In this document: piece by piece, positions 8,805 through 17,637 of the stretch
How the letters are laid out: each line of letters starts with the position of its first letter
Numbering within the stretch: the first letter of the stretch is position 1
DNA from: Ensifer sp. PDNC004
GTDB taxonomy: Bacteria; Pseudomonadota; Alphaproteobacteria; Rhizobiales; Rhizobiaceae
Assembly: GCF_016919405.1 (NCBI RefSeq)
Contig: NZ_CP070353.1
Location: forward strand, 434,001-498,000
DNA: 64,000 nt
Direction of reading: 5' to 3'
Program-made: the position numbers and the translations under genes
Notes under the pieces: model-generated
Seen by the model: only the letters and a program-made list of their open reading frames with translations
The model's database searches: none
Told to the model about the DNA's origin: nothing

Positions 8805-9509
8805 TCAGACGGAGCGCGTCAGGCCGCCATCCACCTTCAGGTTCTGGCCGGTGATGTAGGCGGCACCATCCGAGGCGAGGAAGGCGACGGTGGCGGCGAT
8901 CTCGGCGCTGGTGCCGTAGCGCTTCATCGGCACGGCATCGCGGCGCTCTTCGGTCGCCGGCAGGCTGTCGATCCAGCCGGGCAGAACGTTGTTCATGCGC
9001 ACGTTGTCGGCCGCATAGGTGTCGGCGAAGATCTTGGTGTAGGAGGCAAGACCGGCGCGAAAGACGGCCGAGGTCGGGAACATCGGCGACGGCTCGAAGG
9101 CCCAGGCGGTGGAGATGTTGATGATCGCGCCCGCCTTCTGCTTCTGCATGATCGGCGTGACGAGGCGGACCGGGCGGATGACGTTCATCAGGTAGACGTC
9201 GAGGCCGGTGTGCCACTGCTCGTCGGTGATTTCGAGGATCTGGGCGCGCGGGCCATGGCCGGCGCTGTTGACCAGCACGTCGATCCGGCCCCATTTTTCC
9301 ATGGCCGCATCGACAAGACGCTTCAGGTCATCGTTCGATTGGTTGGAGCCGGTGATGCCGATGCCGCCGAGCTCGGCGGCGAGCGCCTCGCCCTTGCCGG
9401 AGGAGGAGAGGATCGCGACCTTGTAGCCGTCGGCGGCCAGGCGCCTGGCGCTCTCGGCGCCCATGCCTGAGCCGCCGGCGGTGACTACGGCCACTTTTTC
9501 TACTGCCAT
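8805..9509 (-). CDS. SDR-family oxidoreductase (234 aa)
   Basis: Classical short-chain dehydrogenase: cofactor motif TAGGSGMG near the N-terminus, NSAG near residue 80, and the C-terminal substrate loop after LPGWIDSLP. The usual catalytic YxxxK is altered: the aligned stretch reads SAVFRAGLASYTK, so the Tyr falls at a shifted position (ASYTK), and catalytic competence needs checking. GAGGAG 9 nt before the ATG at 9509 fixes the start; a longer reading to 9611 would add an unlikely 34-residue leader. Divergent from the LysR gene at 9634. Confidence 0.87.
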   Translation of the reverse strand: MAVEKVAVVTAGGSGMGAESARRLAADGYKVAILSSSGKGEALAAELGGIGITGSNQSNDDLKRLVDAAMEKWGRIDVLVNSAGHGPRAQILEITDEQWHTGLDVYLMNVIRPVRLVTPIMQKQKAGAIINISTAWAFEPSPMFPTSAVFRAGLASYTKIFADTYAADNVRMNNVLPGWIDSLPATEERRDAVPMKRYGTSAEIAATVAFLASDGAAYITGQNLKVDGGLTRSV

Positions 9510-9633
9510 TTTATCAATCTCCTCATTCGTATCCGTGGAATGCCGCTTTCGCGGGTGCTGCCGTTGAAATACCATCTCCTTCATGCAACCGCGAAACAGT
9601 TTCGCTTTCATGTGGCAGTAGAAAAACTATTCG

Positions 9634-10578
9634 ATGAATGACGCACCGGGAAAGCTCCCTTCGCTGAATGGCGTGAAAGTCTTCGAGGTGGCGGCGCGCC
9701 ACCTGAACTTTCGCCTCGCCGCCGAGGAACTGGGCGTGACGCAAGGCGCAGTTGCCCAGCAGATCCGCGGGCTCGAGGCGGAGCTTGGGGTGAAGCTCTT
9801 CGAGCGGCTGCCGCGTGCGCTGGCGCTGACCGGCGAGGGGCGCGCCTATATCGCCGATGTCAGGCGGGCGCTCGAAATCATCGCGCGGGCGACCGACGGG
9901 CTGAAACCCCAGCCGGTGCGGCTGACGATCAGCACCACGCCGTCCTTCGCGTCGCGCTGGCTGATCCCGCGCCTGCCGGATTTCACCGCAAGGCATCCGG
10001 ATCTCGACCTGCATATTCTGGCGACCGACCGCATGTCGAGCTTCCAGGCAGATGGCGTCGATCTCGCCGTGCGCTACGGGCGGCCACCCTTCGGGCCGGG
10101 GCTGGCGGTGGAACTGCTGTTCGAGCAGGAGATCGTCGCGGTCTGCAGCCCGATGCTGCTTGCCGGGCGGCCGGCACCGCAGACAGCCGAGGAACTGGCC
10201 GGTTATACGCTGCTGCACGACGCCCATAATTTCTGGCCGGAATTCATCGAGCGGCATTTCGGCGGCAGCCGGCAGGCCTCGTTCAAAGGCATCAGCTTCA
10301 ACCAGACCTCGCACGCGATCGAGGCGGCGACGGCCGGCCAGGGCATCGTGCTCGCCAACCGCGATTTCGTTGCGCGCGATCTCGCCGAAGGGCGGCTCAT
10401 CCGCCTGTTCGAGGCATCGATGACCGGGCCTTCGGACTTCTATCTGGTCTGGCCGCGCTACCGAAAGTCGCTCAGCCTGCAGACCGTGATCGCCTGGCTC
10501 AGCGATGAGGCGAAAAAGGAGCGGGGAGGCTCGGCGGACCCGAACCTTGCAGATGGAGCGCAGAGCGTGAATTCTTGA
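9634..10578 (+). CDS. LysR-family regulator, GcvA-like (314 aa)
   Basis: LTTR with an N-terminal HTH (about residues 10-68; NFRLAAEELGVTQGAVAQQI) and the effector domain with SFASRWLIPRLPDF, a landmark of the GcvA/AmpR-like branch. Divergent from the SDR at 8805-9509 with 124 bp between the two starts, so regulation of that gene is probable. It ends 8 bp before the convergent end of the Imm-5-like gene. Confidence 0.9.
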   Translation: MNDAPGKLPSLNGVKVFEVAARHLNFRLAAEELGVTQGAVAQQIRGLEAELGVKLFERLPRALALTGEGRAYIADVRRALEIIARATDGLKPQPVRLTISTTPSFASRWLIPRLPDFTARHPDLDLHILATDRMSSFQADGVDLAVRYGRPPFGPGLAVELLFEQEIVAVCSPMLLAGRPAPQTAEELAGYTLLHDAHNFWPEFIERHFGGSRQASFKGISFNQTSHAIEAATAGQGIVLANRDFVARDLAEGRLIRLFEASMTGPSDFYLVWPRYRKSLSLQTVIAWLSDEAKKERGGSADPNLADGAQSVNS

Positions 10579-10585
10579 TCCGCGA

Positions 10586-11119
10586 TCAGGGACGCAGGGC
10601 CGTGTCGAGCCGGTAGAGCAGGGCGTGAAACGCGCCCTTGCTGGGCTTTCGTCCCGGCAACTTGCCGACGATGCGCCGGATTTCCGGTGATGCGAGCGCG
10701 ATCAGCTGCCGGAGTTCAATTTCGGTGGCGGCTGCCTCGTCATCCACGCCAAGCGAGAGCGCCTGGATGGCGTAGGCTGCGGGTCCGAGCAGATGGTTGA
10801 TCTGGTGCGGCGTTTCGATCGGGTGGGTATAGGGTGCACCGGCCGCGGCAATGGCGGCGCGGGCGGCGGCCTTGGCGGCGGGATCGTCAACCGCGCGCGC
10901 CGCTGCCTGGGCGGCCCAGGCGGCCTTGCGCAAGACGGCCGTGCGCGGACCGCCCTCGGCAAAGGCGGCAGCCGCGGCGATCGCCTCGCGCGGTCGCGGA
11001 TCACCCGGCACGACGGCCTCGAAGACCGGCAGCGCGCGTGCGGCGCAGAGGATTGCCCAACGGGTGATGTGGCGCAGGTTGTCTTCGCTCAGGAGCGGTG
11101 GAGCGTTATCCTGGTGCAT
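10586..11119 (-). CDS. Putative immunity protein, Imm-5-like domain (177 aa)
   Basis: Alpha-helical, Ala-rich protein. The N-terminal pattern ILCAARALPVFEAVVPGDPRPREAI-type (aromatic/acidic after a helix, then PGD.RPR) and the later PYTHPIETPHQI-type segment match proteins commonly labelled putative immunity protein. The start at 11119 is preceded by GAGGGA. No toxin gene with a matching layout is adjacent, so if it is an immunity protein it is an orphan here. Family assignment is from pattern memory only. Confidence 0.6.
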   Translation of the reverse strand: MHQDNAPPLLSEDNLRHITRWAILCAARALPVFEAVVPGDPRPREAIAAAAAFAEGGPRTAVLRKAAWAAQAAARAVDDPAAKAAARAAIAAAGAPYTHPIETPHQINHLLGPAAYAIQALSLGVDDEAAATEIELRQLIALASPEIRRIVGKLPGRKPSKGAFHALLYRLDTALRP

Positions 11120-11280
11120 GGTTGAGGTCCCTCGTATGGCAGACCGACACGCGGCACCCCGTCTGACGTGGAAGCCTCGGGCGTTCGAAATCCCGTCGCC
11201 GTCAGCCGTGGCAGAACTTGCAGTGATCCGCAACAGACCTATTGTGCGCCTGCCGCACCGGGCCATGGGATGAAGCGAAA

Positions 11281-11817
11281 ATGATGCCTGCCGAAATCGA
11301 GACTCCCAAATACGCGCAAATCGAGAACGAGCGGCGCTTTCTCGTCGATCGCTGCCCGGATCTGTCGCAGCACGATTATCGGACGATCGAGGACCTCTAC
11401 GTGACCGGGAGCCGGCTCCGGGCTCGTGCCATCACCTTCAGCGATGCCCGCCCGCCCGAGTTCAAGTTCTGCAAGAAATACCCGTCGGACAGCACCACAT
11501 CTCAGCCGATCGTCAACATCTATCTGACTGCCGAAGAGTATGAACTGCTGTCGAAACTGCCCGGAAACAGGGTTCGCAAGCGCCGCTACCGCCGCGAGTT
11601 CGAGGGGTTGGTCTACAGCATCGACGTCTTTGAAGGCGCGCTTTCCGGGCTGATCCTGTCGGAGGTCGAGGCCGGTTCGGCCGAAACGCTGATGGCCCTG
11701 GCTCCGCCGCCCTGGAGCGGCCTGGAAATCACTGACGACGCCTTCTTTCACGGGGGCACCCTCGCAGGCATCGGTGCCGTTGAGCTTCAGGCGAAGATCT
11801 CGTCGCTGAGACGCTGA
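11281..11817 (+). CDS. CYTH-domain protein (178 aa)
   Basis: CYTH/triphosphate tunnel fold. It opens with the signature ENERRFLV (the ExExK-type strand, here with Arg in the third position). It continues with strands carrying the basic residues expected of the tunnel: YVTGSRLRAR, EFKFCKKYP, RKRRYRREF and the acidic IDVFEGAL, LILSEVEA. Likely binds or hydrolyses inorganic or organic triphosphates; the substrate is not predictable. A short protein without CHAD, unlike the 485-aa CYTH-CHAD protein at 24942-26399. Confidence 0.78.
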   Translation: MMPAEIETPKYAQIENERRFLVDRCPDLSQHDYRTIEDLYVTGSRLRARAITFSDARPPEFKFCKKYPSDSTTSQPIVNIYLTAEEYELLSKLPGNRVRKRRYRREFEGLVYSIDVFEGALSGLILSEVEAGSAETLMALAPPPWSGLEITDDAFFHGGTLAGIGAVELQAKISSLRR

Positions 11818-11842
11818 TTGGCCGAATGTTTGCCGACGCCCG

Positions 11843-11992
11843 TCACGGCTGGGCGACATCTCTGAACGTCGTCGCACCTTCCCGAATCCGGTAGGTTCGG
11901 TTGACGCTGGCAATCACGAGACTAATTTCCGTAAAGCCACGGGCGTATCGTAAAGAGAGCCAATCGTTGTCAGTATGGGTTACGACGGCCAA
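11843..11992 (-). CDS. Possible small ORF or gene remnant (49 aa)
   Basis: Downstream of the GST gene on the same strand, a frame free of the local Arg/Pro bias encodes a sequence with HTDNDWLSLRYARGF and TYRIREGATTFRD. It looks protein-like and the local GC is lower. No ATG or good ribosome site exists; only a TTG at 11992. It may be the tail of a decayed gene or a small unrecognised gene. Low confidence. Confidence 0.2.
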   Translation of the reverse strand: MAVVTHTDNDWLSLRYARGFTEISLVIASVNRTYRIREGATTFRDVAQP

Positions 11993-12002
11993 CCCATCGC
12001 GT

Positions 12003-12656
12003 TCAGCGCTCCCAGCCCTGCGTAAAAGGAAAGCGTTCCGCCCAGAGGGTGGCCAGCTTCGGGTCGGCATCGACGCGGCGGATGACGTCTGCGAGCTTCG
12101 GGGCGACCTCGTAGAAGCGGCGGCGGCCGGGAGACCAGCGCGAGGCGGTGGCGACATAGAGGTCGAGGACCGACAGTTCGTCGCCGAGAAGATATTTTCC
12201 CGGTTGCAGCTCCGCGCCCATTCGCTGCCAGCAGTGGGCGACGCGGTCGAACACGCGCGCCTTGACAGTGGCGTGGTCCTCTTCCCGTTCGGCGATGCGG
12301 GACGGGTCGTCGGCGATCCAATAGAGGGCGTAGATGGCGGCGGATACGAAGGTCATCCACCGGAGAAAAGCCGGTCGCCTTGCGTCGCTCACGGCCGGGG
12401 CCAGGCGGCCCTCGGGGTGGGCGTCGGCGAGCCAGATCAGGATCGCGGCACTTTCGGTCATCAGTTCGCCGTTCGGGAGCACGAGCGCCGGAACCTGGCG
12501 CAGGGGATTGATGCGGGCCAGCCTGTCCGCCTCCTGCTTTCCGTCCCAGGGCGCGTGATCCTCGACGCGATAGGGTACGCCGAGCAGGCTGAGGGCCGCC
12601 TCGATCGGCACGGAGCCGGAGCCTGACGCTCCATAGACGACAAAGGGTTCGGCCAA
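12003..12656 (-). CDS. Glutathione S-transferase family protein (217 aa)
   Basis: N-terminal thioredoxin-like domain starting FVVYGASGSGS (glutathione-site Ser region), with the cis-Pro motif QVPALVLPNG and the following LMTESAAIL (Glu-Ser that binds the gamma-glutamyl part of GSH). The C-terminal all-helical domain contains YLLGDELSVLDLYVA. The best start is TTG at 12656 with AGGAG 8 nt upstream; there is no ATG near the domain start. Reaction partner unknown. Confidence 0.85.
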   Translation of the reverse strand: MAEPFVVYGASGSGSVPIEAALSLLGVPYRVEDHAPWDGKQEADRLARINPLRQVPALVLPNGELMTESAAILIWLADAHPEGRLAPAVSDARRPAFLRWMTFVSAAIYALYWIADDPSRIAEREEDHATVKARVFDRVAHCWQRMGAELQPGKYLLGDELSVLDLYVATASRWSPGRRRFYEVAPKLADVIRRVDADPKLATLWAERFPFTQGWER

Positions 12657-12979
12657 CTGCTTTTCTCCTCCTGGTCGTGCCGCGACGAATCCGGCCGAAG
12701 CCTGGTCGCCCTGCGTCGAAACTGGGGGCGGGGCGGGTATTCCGCATTGCAGTCGCATAGATCCCCGCTTTCGCGATACAATCAAGGCCCTGAGGTGCAA
12801 TTGGACGTTTCGCCGCAAATCCCGGTTGCAGCGGGCAGGCAGACCGTTTCCGCTTTTCGCGGCAAGGGGCTCCGGTTCCATCTGCCGGAGCGACGGTTCG
12901 TCCGCATGCCGACCTTTTGACCGTGCCCGGTTGCAGTTGGCGCGGTTCCAGGCTGAAGCAGGACACGAGGATTGATCCG

Positions 12980-14356
12980 ATGTCGCCAGTCACCGCCGCG
13001 TCTCCGACGCTCGATCGCGACCTTCTGCTGAAGACGGCACGGGAGCGTCTGCTGCGCTCGGAATGGTCGCGGGAGCTGTTGCGATCGTTTCAAGGCGGCG
13101 CGCTGCAATCCGCCCTTAGGCATGCGGTCAGTGCGTCACCCTACTATCGCGAAACCATTGGCGACCGCTTGGCGCAGGGGGCCGCACTCAAGGATCTGCC
13201 CGTGCTGACGAAGCGGGCGCTTATGGAGAATTTCGACCGGATCGTTACCGACCCGAGGCTGAGCCGGCAACTGGTCGAGGGGCATCTCAGCGGACAGTCT
13301 TCCGGCTCGCTTCTGCTTGGTGAATACAGAGCCGTTGCCACGGGCGGCACGACCGGCGAGCGTGGGGTCGCGGTATTCGATCCCGCAGCCTGGCTATCGG
13401 CCATCGCCAACATGGTGCGTTTCCAGGCGATCGTCGGCATCGACGAGACGACGCGCAGTGTTGCCATATTCGCCTCGTCGCCGGTCCATATTTCCTACCA
13501 TATCGGCGTGGAGCTTCGGGCGTTGAGGCCCCCGGCGCCCCGGTTCAACGTGCTGATGCCCATCGAGGAGATCGTGGAGGGCCTCAACCTGAACCAGCCC
13601 GAGGTGATCTCGACCTATCCGTCCTTCGTGCGTGTCCTGGTGGGCGAGCAGCAGGCGGGGCGGCTGAGGATCAGGCCGCGGCTTTTCCGAACCAGCGCCG
13701 AGACGTTGACGGAGGAGGTGCGCGAGCTTGCGGCCGAAACCTGGCAGGCGTCCATCGCCGACAGCTATGTCTGCACCGAGGCGGGACCCATGGGCCACGA
13801 ATGCTTGCTTGGCGACGGGCTGCATCTCGCCGAAGACAGCTTCGTCTTCGAGGTGGTGGACGGAGACGACCGCCCGGTACCCGACGGCGTGGAGGGCGCG
13901 AAGCTGCTGGTGACGACCCTTGCCAATCGCGCGCTGCCGCTGGTGCGCTACGAGATCTCCGACATCGTGGCGATGGCGACCGAGCCGTGCCGCTGCGGCC
14001 TGCCGTTCTGGCGGATCGGGTCGATTGCCGGGCGGAGGGAAGAGACGCTGCGGCTGCCCAGGCGTGGTGGCGGAACGGTCAATGTGCACGCCCACCGGCT
14101 TCGCTCGCCGCTGACGGGTGCGGCCGGGGTGCGGCAATTCCAGTTCGTGCAACTGTCTGGTGGTCTGGAAATCGCGATCGCCGTGTTTGAAGGCGCCGAT
14201 GCGGCCGCCGTCCACGCTGCCGTCGAACTGGGCGTGCGTGCGGCACTCGAGGCGGTCGAAGCCGAACCCGCGGAGTTCCGTGTGCGGGTGGTGGATGCGA
14301 TCGCGCGTTCGGGCGGCGGCGCGAAGCAAAAGCTGGTGGTCTCCGGCGGCGACTAG
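12980..14356 (+). CDS. Phenylacetate-CoA ligase-like (PaaK/adenylate-forming) protein (458 aa)
   Basis: Member of the PaaK-like branch of the ANL superfamily. The P-loop-like TGGTTGERGVAVFD (near residue 120), the middle region with STYPSFVRVLV, the SYVCTEAG element (aromatic-x-x-TE) and the ALPLVRYEISDIV / CRCGLPFWRI element are all typical. It probably activates a carboxylate by adenylation; a CoA or other acceptor cannot be inferred. The C-terminal domain is shorter than in true PaaK. Start chosen at 12980 (GAGG 9 nt upstream). Confidence 0.75.
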   Translation: MSPVTAASPTLDRDLLLKTARERLLRSEWSRELLRSFQGGALQSALRHAVSASPYYRETIGDRLAQGAALKDLPVLTKRALMENFDRIVTDPRLSRQLVEGHLSGQSSGSLLLGEYRAVATGGTTGERGVAVFDPAAWLSAIANMVRFQAIVGIDETTRSVAIFASSPVHISYHIGVELRALRPPAPRFNVLMPIEEIVEGLNLNQPEVISTYPSFVRVLVGEQQAGRLRIRPRLFRTSAETLTEEVRELAAETWQASIADSYVCTEAGPMGHECLLGDGLHLAEDSFVFEVVDGDDRPVPDGVEGAKLLVTTLANRALPLVRYEISDIVAMATEPCRCGLPFWRIGSIAGRREETLRLPRRGGGTVNVHAHRLRSPLTGAAGVRQFQFVQLSGGLEIAIAVFEGADAAAVHAAVELGVRAALEAVEAEPAEFRVRVVDAIARSGGGAKQKLVVSGGD

Positions 14357-14523
14357 GAGAGGGCAGGATGCACGCGTGGTGCAATCGCGGCCCGGCTTCG
14401 GCCACGCGGCAGCAGGTGGACATTCCGGTGGCCGGCGGGTGGGCAAGCGGCTTATAGTGTTGATAGGCCGGTCCGGGGCCGATATGAAACCGGCCTCTTG
14501 CCCGCGATACGGAGTTTTGAAGA

Positions 14524-15006
14524 TTGAGCGTTGCCTTCACCAAGGAAGAAAGTGCCGAAACCGCCGCCGAGACGCTGCTGCCGGACCGGGCGGTTTCGCC
14601 GCATCCGAACCTGGTGACAAAGGCGGGGCTGACGGCGCTGGAGGCGCAGATGCAGGAGGCGCGGGTCGCCTATGAAGCGGCAGCCACGATCGACGACGTG
14701 AACGAAAAGCGGCGGCAGCAGGCGGGACCCTTGCGGGACGTGCGCTATCTCTCCGAACGGCTGCGCACCGCACAGCTGATGCCCGAACCTGCCTCCAACG
14801 AGATCGTCGCCTTTGGCAGCACGGTGACCTTCAGCCGTGACGACGGGCGGGTGCAGAAGTACCGGATCGTCGGCGAGGACGAGGCGGATCCCAAGGCGGG
14901 GTCGATCTCCTATGTGGCGCCGGTGGCGCGCATTCTGATGGGCAAGTCGGTGGGCGATCTCGTCACTGTCGGCGACCAGGAACTCGAGGTCTTGGCGATT
15001 TCCTGA
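14524..15006 (+). CDS. GreA/GreB-family transcription elongation factor-like protein (160 aa)
   Basis: N-terminal coiled-coil-type segment (about residues 30-80, LTALEAQMQEARVAYEAA) and C-terminal FKBP-like domain with VAFGSTVTF and YRIVGEDEADPKAG, ending MGKSVGDLV...GDQELEVL, all Gre-factor hallmarks. Length is that of GreA. The start is TTG at 14524 with GGAG 9 nt before. Probably a Gre paralogue. It would bind the RNA polymerase secondary channel, but the acidic tip residues of the coiled coil must be checked to know whether it stimulates transcript cleavage. Confidence 0.85.
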   Translation: MSVAFTKEESAETAAETLLPDRAVSPHPNLVTKAGLTALEAQMQEARVAYEAAATIDDVNEKRRQQAGPLRDVRYLSERLRTAQLMPEPASNEIVAFGSTVTFSRDDGRVQKYRIVGEDEADPKAGSISYVAPVARILMGKSVGDLVTVGDQELEVLAIS

Positions 15007-15044
15007 TCCCTGACGTGCCGGCGTGATGACGCCGGTTTGCAGCT

Positions 15045-15124
15045 ATAATAATAGTATCCGATTTAATAGTGCAATCTTGACATTCCGTCGTTGGTCGGTA
15101 TTTATATCGCGTCCGATCTAATTT
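15045..15124 (+). promoter_or_regulatory. Promoter with two OhrR-type boxes upstream of the DUF3095 gene
   Basis: TTGACA at 15077-15082 and TTTATA at 15101-15106, spaced 18 nt, form a sigma70-like promoter. Two copies of a motif matching the ohrR-ohr intergenic boxes are present: ATAGTATCCGATTTAA at 15051-15066 and ATCGCGTCCGATCTAA starting at 15106. The second overlaps the -10 element, the position expected for a repressor. OhrR control of the downstream gene is inferred. Confidence 0.6.
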
Positions 15125-15206
15125 GGCGGTGCCGGATGATCGGAAGCGCCTGCCGGAGGCAGGCGGTCAAGAGGGTTGCTCGGGTTCGTCGGTACGGAGA
15201 ATGGAC

Positions 15207-16238
15207 ATGCACAACACTGGTGACGCTGCGCCCGTTCGCGCCTATCGCGAGTTTTCCCGCGTGCTTGATCCCGATGTCTACGTGCCGCTGCCGGACGACT
15301 GGCTGATCGGCATCACCGACGTCGTGAATTCCACCGGCGCGATCCGGGCCGGGCGCTATGAGGACGTCAACTATGTCGGCGCCTCGGCGATTGCCGCCAT
15401 CGGCAACGCGCGCGGCGATTTCGACTTTCCCTTCGTGTTTCGCGGCGATGGCGCGGCCTTTGCGCTGGCGCCGGGCGGGGAGGCCATGGCGCGTTCGGCG
15501 CTGCGGCAGCTCGCGGCCTTGGCAAGGGACCGGTTTAACCTCGATTTGCGTGTCGGCCTGCTGACGGTCCGGGACGTCAGGGACCATGGCCAGGATGTGC
15601 GGATCGCCCGCTATGCCGCATCGGAGCATGCGACCTATGCGATGTTTGCCGGCGGCGGGCTCAAATGGGCGGAGCGGCAGCTGAAGCAGGGGCGCTACCT
15701 GCTGTCGCCGGAAAGCCACGGCAGCGAGCCGGATCTGACCGGCCTTGCGTGCGAATGGCGGCCGTTTCCAAGCCGGCAGGGGCAGATCCTGTCGCTGCTG
15801 GCAGAACCCGCCGACGACGTCACGCCCGAGCGCTTTGCCGCCGTTGCGCGCGCGGTGATCGCCGTCTTCGATCAGGGGCCGCGGCAGTCGCATCCTCTGC
15901 CGGAGGAAATGGGTGTGCCGAAGGACGCGCGGGTGCAGGTTGCGCCCGAGCGCTGGGCGGGCGTGGCTGCCAGTTCCGATTTTCGCAAATATGACGACGG
16001 ACTGCGCCTGACGGTGGATTGCACTGCGGAGCAGATCGACCGCATCGAGGCGATCCTTGCGGCGGCCAAGGCGCGCGGCGAGGTCATCTTCGGGCTGCAT
16101 CGGCAGAGCCACGCGCTGATGACCTGCCTTGTGCCGTCGGCGCGGCCGGATGCGCACTTGCATTTTCTCGACGGCATGGATGGCGGCTACGCCAAGGCCG
16201 CGGAAATGATGGCGCCGCGTGAATGCTTGAGCGCCTGA
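15207..16238 (+). CDS. DUF3095-domain protein (343 aa)
   Basis: Matches the DUF3095 pattern: PLPDDWLIGITDVVNSTGAI, then NYVGASAIAAI and DFPFVFRGDGAAFA, then YAMFAGGGLKWAE. The first and third blocks resemble the metal- and substrate-binding strands of class III nucleotidyl cyclases (D...NST...GD), so a cyclase-like fold is plausible; activity is unproven. ATG at 15207 chosen because GGAG lies 7 nt upstream; ATG 15201 is too close to it. Its promoter carries OhrR-like boxes, and it points toward ohrR on the opposite strand. Confidence 0.82.
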   Translation: MHNTGDAAPVRAYREFSRVLDPDVYVPLPDDWLIGITDVVNSTGAIRAGRYEDVNYVGASAIAAIGNARGDFDFPFVFRGDGAAFALAPGGEAMARSALRQLAALARDRFNLDLRVGLLTVRDVRDHGQDVRIARYAASEHATYAMFAGGGLKWAERQLKQGRYLLSPESHGSEPDLTGLACEWRPFPSRQGQILSLLAEPADDVTPERFAAVARAVIAVFDQGPRQSHPLPEEMGVPKDARVQVAPERWAGVAASSDFRKYDDGLRLTVDCTAEQIDRIEAILAAAKARGEVIFGLHRQSHALMTCLVPSARPDAHLHFLDGMDGGYAKAAEMMAPRECLSA

Positions 16239-16365
16239 TCGTGCCAAGCGGCAAGGGCGGCGCGCCGCCCTCCAGTGCAATGCTGAAATCCGCCGATCAG
16301 GGCGCCGACCTTTTTATGCGAACGATAATCGCGGTGGCGGCGGGCGGGCGTTTCGGCGACCTTTG

Positions 16366-16851
16366 CTATTTCCTGTTTCCGGCCTGGCCGGCGTTCAGCA
16401 GGTTGTCGCGCAGCTTTGCCACCGACTGCTGCACCGTCGCAAAGTCGTCGCCGAGGCCGATCGCGTCGGTCAGCGCAGCACCCGGGTCGGCATCCACCAG
16501 CGCCTGGCCGGCCGGCGTCAGCGTCAGCCGCACCTGGCGTTCGTCCGTGGGATCGCGGCGACGCTGAAGGTAACCGTCAGCCTCGAGCTTCTTCAGGATC
16601 GGCGTCAGCGTGTTCGATTCCAGAAAGAGCTTTTCGCCAAGCGTGCTCACCGTCTGGTCGTCTTCCTCCGACAGAGCCACCAGGGTGACGTATTGGGTAT
16701 AGGTCAGGCCGAGCTTGTCCAGCAGGGGCTTATAGGCACGGCCGAAGGCAAGATTTGCCGAGTAAATGGCAAAGCACAGGAAGTTCGAGAGCTTCTTGCC
16801 GCGCTTGGGCGATGCAGTGCCGGGGTCCTTGGCAGTCTTGGACGTGGACAT
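16366..16851 (-). CDS. ohrR: OhrR, MarR-family organic-peroxide-sensing repressor (161 aa)
   Basis: MarR winged-helix protein with the OhrR-specific N-terminal segment LSNFLCFAIYSANLAF; the reactive Cys is at about residue 26. The DNA-binding helices (SNTLTPILKKLEADGYLQRRRDPTDERQV) follow. In known OhrR proteins, oxidation of this Cys by organic hydroperoxide releases DNA. Divergently placed from ohr, with box motifs over both promoters. A C-terminal second Cys is absent, so it would be of the one-Cys type (inference). Confidence 0.92.
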   Translation of the reverse strand: MSTSKTAKDPGTASPKRGKKLSNFLCFAIYSANLAFGRAYKPLLDKLGLTYTQYVTLVALSEEDDQTVSTLGEKLFLESNTLTPILKKLEADGYLQRRRDPTDERQVRLTLTPAGQALVDADPGAALTDAIGLGDDFATVQQSVAKLRDNLLNAGQAGNRK

Positions 16852-16884
16852 GGGAATCTTTTTTCCTTTTCGTTGTCTGCACTT

Positions 16885-16982
16885 AATATAAATCGCATCC
16901 GATTAAATCGCAATTGTGTTGACGGTATCCCGTGGTTCAATTATAAACATCGCATCCGATTAAAGCGGATCCGATAAAAAAT
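16885..16982. promoter_or_regulatory. Divergent ohrR/ohr promoters with OhrR boxes
   Basis: Leftward (ohrR): TTGCGA at 16913-16908 and TATATT at 16890-16885, spacing 17. Rightward (ohr): TTGACG at 16919-16924 and TATAAA at 16942-16947, spacing 17. The identical 15-mer ATCGCATCCGATTAA lies in the ohrR spacer (from about 16892) and just after the ohr -10 (from about 16949). A further half copy, GGATCCGATAAAA, follows near 16968. This fits one repressor controlling both genes. Confidence 0.75.
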
Positions 16983-17001
16983 CAAACAGAGAGGAAATGA
17001 C

Positions 17002-17397
17002 ATGACCGAGAAGCTCCTTTTCACCGGCAAGACCCACAACACCAGCGGCCGCGACGGCGGCACCATCAGCCAAGACGGCACTTTGGAACTCAAGCTCACC
17101 CAGCCGCATCCGGCGGCGGAAAACCTGTTCGGCGCCGCCTGGTCGGCCTGTTACCTGGGCGCGATCGAGCTTGCAGCGCTGCAGCGCAAGGTGAAGCTCC
17201 CGGCCGGGCCGCAGGTCGATACCGAGATCGATCTCAACGTCAACGACGGCTCCTATTTCCTGCGTGCCCGGCTGAACGTTCGCCTGGATGGTCTCGACCG
17301 CGACGTTGCGCACGACATCATCCACGCCGCCCATGATATCTGCCCTTACTCCAAGGCGGTGCGCGGCAACATCGACGTCGAGACCAATCTCCTCTGA
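17002..17397 (+). CDS. ohr: Ohr, organic hydroperoxide resistance protein (131 aa)
   Basis: Thiol-dependent peroxidase of the Ohr/OsmC family that reduces fatty-acid and other organic hydroperoxides in the cytoplasm. The two redox cysteines are visible: SACYLGAI (Cys about 50) and DICPYSKAVRGN (Cys about 114). Slightly shorter than typical 140-aa Ohr proteins but with both active-site motifs and the C-terminal NIDV. Next to ohrR, the classic arrangement. Confidence 0.93.
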   Translation: MTEKLLFTGKTHNTSGRDGGTISQDGTLELKLTQPHPAAENLFGAAWSACYLGAIELAALQRKVKLPAGPQVDTEIDLNVNDGSYFLRARLNVRLDGLDRDVAHDIIHAAHDICPYSKAVRGNIDVETNLL

Positions 17398-17637
17398 TTT
17401 CCGCTTAAAAAAACCTATTGATATCATCGGGATGTGCCGGAGCTGGTCACCAGCCGCGGCGCATCCCGATTTCGTTTCAGCAGCGCTCGTTCCTCTACGC
17501 ATGGCGTCCGGCGGCGGTGGCGGAGGGATTTTCCCGACGGGACCTCACAAGAATGTAATTTGGCCGATCGTCCGCCTTGTTGGTATTTTCGCGCCTTCGC
17601 ATGTACAGGGGAGCGGCCCTGAGGGGCCGATGGTCGC

